From positions 1 to 64,000 of the forward strand of contig JANWUR010000010.1 in NCBI GenBank assembly GCA_024958655.1: DNA of 64,000 nt, given 5' to 3'. This document shows, piece after piece, positions 62,250 through 64,000 of this stretch (position 1 is the first letter of the stretch; every line of letters starts with the position of its first letter). The stretch is from Cyanobium sp. FGCU6 (lineage in GTDB: Bacteria > Cyanobacteriota > Cyanobacteriia > PCC-6307 > Cyanobiaceae). Below the pieces are notes generated by a model, which was not told the DNA's origin, did not search any database, and saw nothing but the letters and a program-made list of their open reading frames with translations. The translations under genes and the position numbers were made by a program.

Positions 62250-62321
62250 CTGGGCCGCTAGGATTCGAACCTAGGAATGGCGGGACCAAAACCCGCTGCC
62301 TTACCGCTTGGCGACGGCCCA
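62250..62321 (-). tRNA. trnQ: tRNA-Gln (anticodon TTG)
   Basis: Cloverleaf on the minus strand: acceptor TGGGCCG / CGGCCCA, D-arm with AAGCGGTAA, anticodon loop TTTTGGT (anticodon TTG) and T-loop TTCGAAT. CCA not encoded. Confidence 0.95.
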
Positions 62322-62400
62322 ATACGCCGGCTCTGCCGGTGCCTGAATAGTTACCCACAGCGCCGGTGCCTTCGTCAACCGCAGGCGACGCGCCTGACCG

Positions 62401-64000
62401 TCACGGTGGGAACACCCGCAGCCGCTGCTGCGGCCCCCGCCCGAACACCGAGCAGCGGAGCCGGTAGCGGCCCACCAGTTCGCTCTGCATCTGCCGCACC
62501 CGTTCGCTGCGGGGAAGCAGTTCGACCGGCCGTCCCTGGGGCAGCACCACCTGCTCCACCGCCAGGCGGCACTCCTCCAGGGCGGCATGATCGTCATCGA
62601 GGCCGCCGGCGGGATCGCTGGCGTCCGGCTCCGCGGGCGCCCCTCGATCCACCAGCCGCTCCAGCGCCCTCTGGAGCTGGTGGGGGGAGTCGGACTTGAT
62701 CACCAGGATCGGCACGCCCCGGAGCCGTGCCCGGCGCCGCAGGTCGGGATCCCGTCCCAGCTGACCGCGGAGACTCAGCAGCACGTCCGCCGCCTCCGGC
62801 TCCTCCACCACCTCCACCGGCAGGGCCCGACCCCGCACCGCCTCCCGCAGCAGCTGGGGAGCCATGCCGACACCGCACACCCGCAGGGGGGTCGCGGGCG
62901 GTCGGGAGGACGCCTCAGGAGACGCGGTAGGCGCGGCGGAAACCACCCGAGGGCCCGCGGCCATCGGACTCGGCAGAGGCGGAGCCACAAGGGCCCGGCC
63001 CCCACGCGGAACGGTGGGAGCGTGGGCTCCCCGGGGGCTCGACAGCGAGGGTGGCGGTAGCGGGGTCGCATCCTGAAACAGCAGCCGTCCGTCGGCGGCG
63101 AGCTCCCGGATCTGCGGACGGGCCTGCTGACCCCGCAGCAGAGCATCCACGGTGCCGGCCACGTCGCGATGCACCAGCCAGCGGTGGCGGCTGTGCATCT
63201 CCACCGCCAGTGGGAACGTGGGTTCGGCGGCCCGCTCCAGCACCGTCTTCTGGGTGCGGCGCCGGCGAGCTTCTTCGTCACCGAGGGTCACCGACTGGAT
63301 CCCCCCCACCAGGTCGCTGAGGGTGGGGTTGCGGATCAGGTTCTCGAGGGCATTGCCGTGGGCGGTGGCCACCAGCATCACGCCCCGCTCGGCGATCGTG
63401 CGGGCCGCCTGGGCCTCGAGTTCGGTGCCGATCTCATCGATGACGATGACCTCGGGCATGTGGTTCTCCACCGCCTCGATCATCACCTGGTGCTGCAGCT
63501 CCGGGCGGGCCACCTGCATGCGCCGGGCCCTGCCGATGGCGGGATGGGGGATATCGCCATCGCCGGCGATCTCATTGCTGGTGTCGATCACCACCACACG
63601 CCGCTCCAGTTCGTCGGCGAGCACGCGGGCGATCTCGCGCAGGGCGGTGGTCTTGCCGACCCCCGGCCGCCCCATCAGCAGCAGCGACAGGCCCGAATCC
63701 AGCAGATCGCGCACCATCGCCACCGTGCCGAACACGGCCCGGCCCACCCGGCAGGTGAGGCCCACCACCTCGCCGGTGCGGTTGCGGATCGCGCTGATGC
63801 GGTGGAGCGTGCGCTCGATCCCGGCCCGGTTGTCACCGCCGAACGGACCGAGCCGCTCGAGCACGGCCGCCAGATCCGCCCGCTCCACCGGCGCCTCACC
63901 GAGGGCCACGGCCCGGCCGGGGTAACGGGCCTCCGGGACACGGCCGAGGTCGAGCACCACCTCCAGCAGCTGCTCACGCCGCTCGGCCCGCTCCAGGGCC
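62401..64000 (-). CDS. Ycf45-like AAA ATPase with C-terminal R3H domain (5' truncated by window edge)
   Basis: At least 533 residues; the frame stays open to the window edge, so the N terminus is missing. An ATPase core has [22 protein letters not shown] (Walker A) and [26 protein letters not shown] (Walker B), as in Ycf45/GspE-like stage III sporulation AA-type ATPases. After a Pro-rich linker, the C terminus ([20 protein letters not shown]) looks like an R3H nucleic-acid-binding domain. The GTG at 63960 is not the true start, since coding sequence continues upstream. Confidence 0.88.
   Translation of the reverse strand, partial: ALERAERREQLLEVVLDLGRVPEARYPGRAVALGEAPVERADLAAVLERLGPFGGDNRAGIERTLHRISAIRNRTGEVVGLTCRVGRAVFGTVAMVRDLLDSGLSLLLMGRPGVGKTTALREIARVLADELERRVVVIDTSNEIAGDGDIPHPAIGRARRMQVARPELQHQVMIEAVENHMPEVIVIDEIGTELEAQAARTIAERGVMLVATAHGNALENLIRNPTLSDLVGGIQSVTLGDEEARRRRTQKTVLERAAEPTFPLAVEMHSRHRWLVHRDVAGTVDALLRGQQARPQIRELAADGRLLFQDATPLPPPSLSSPRGAHAPTVPRGGRALVAPPLPSPMAAGPRVVSAAPTASPEASSRPPATPLRVCGVGMAPQLLREAVRGRALPVEVVEEPEAADVLLSLRGQLGRDPDLRRRARLRGVPILVIKSDSPHQLQRALERLVDRGAPAEPDASDPAGGLDDDHAALEECRLAVEQVVLPQGRPVELLPRSERVRQMQSELVGRYRLRCSVFGRGPQQRLRVFPP

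Noticed and set aside
1-64000. CRISPR arrays, insertion sequences, integrases, toxin-antitoxin or phage genes
   Set aside because: No regularly spaced repeats, transposase or integrase motifs, or phage structural genes were found on either strand.

Overview
The window looks like the chromosome of a GC-rich (roughly two-thirds G+C, judged by eye) freshwater or euryhaline alpha-cyanobacterium of the Cyanobium/Synechococcus/Vulcanococcus type. Evidence includes phycocyanin lyase genes (cpcE, cpcF), photosystem I psaD, a PanC-Cmk fusion, a plant/cyanobacterial-type glutamate-cysteine ligase, CrtD, CAAD/CURT1-like, DUF1815 and DUF2839 proteins, and a Ycf45-like ATPase. I see no insertion sequence, prophage, CRISPR array or rRNA. 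Three tRNA genes (Cys-GCA, Arg-CCG, Gln-UUG) are present, all on the minus strand.

Layout. 0-19 kb is housekeeping: cpcEF plus a low-molecular-weight phosphatase, panC/cmk, rlpA, purM, an aldo/keto reductase, a group of small lineage-specific proteins, a lipid-A-disaccharide-synthase-like protein, an RNase D-type exonuclease, hemF, apbC/mrp, rodA, a degenerate histidine kinase and psaD. 19-30 kb holds the translationally coupled run trpE-gshA-ppc followed by a GNAT gene, then recF, speD, larE and a protein with two CobO-type domains.

About 29.8-47.8 kb is one 18-kb block read entirely on the minus strand and devoted to inorganic nitrogen and carbon uptake. Read in the direction of transcription (right to left) it contains: a seven-gene reduced Mrp cation/proton antiporter operon followed by bicA; a Crp/Fnr regulator followed by sbtA-sbtB; a PsiE-like protein and a divergent group-2-like sigma factor; a second Crp/Fnr regulator; nrtA-nrtB-(54-aa membrane ORF)-nrtC-nrtD; and a second PsiE-like gene. 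A NhaS3-like Na+/H+ antiporter is divergently transcribed at the right edge. Logically, Mrp and NhaS3 would maintain the inward sodium gradient that Na+-dependent SbtA and BicA spend on bicarbonate import. SbtB would gate SbtA, NrtABCD would import nitrate, and the paired Crp/Fnr proteins are candidate local regulators. A perfect GTA-N8-TAC (NtcA-type) site precedes the regulator next to nrtA.

49-64 kb returns to housekeeping: a MoeB/ThiF-rhodanese protein beside a JAMM peptidase, CAAD, fructosamine kinase, crtD, a J-domain protein, a lytic transglycosylase, a 2OG-Fe(II)-type oxygenase, tyrA, a DinG-like protein that has lost its ATPase motifs, recA with an upstream LexA-like box, a HAD hydrolase, tRNA-Gln and a Ycf45-like ATPase that runs off the right end.

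The most noteworthy points are the compact carbon/nitrogen uptake block with its duplicated regulators, the small ORF inside the nrt operon, the sigma factor with altered promoter-contact residues, the pseudo-helicase and pseudo-kinase, and the tandem CobO-like protein. All function calls come from reading protein motifs; no database search was run.
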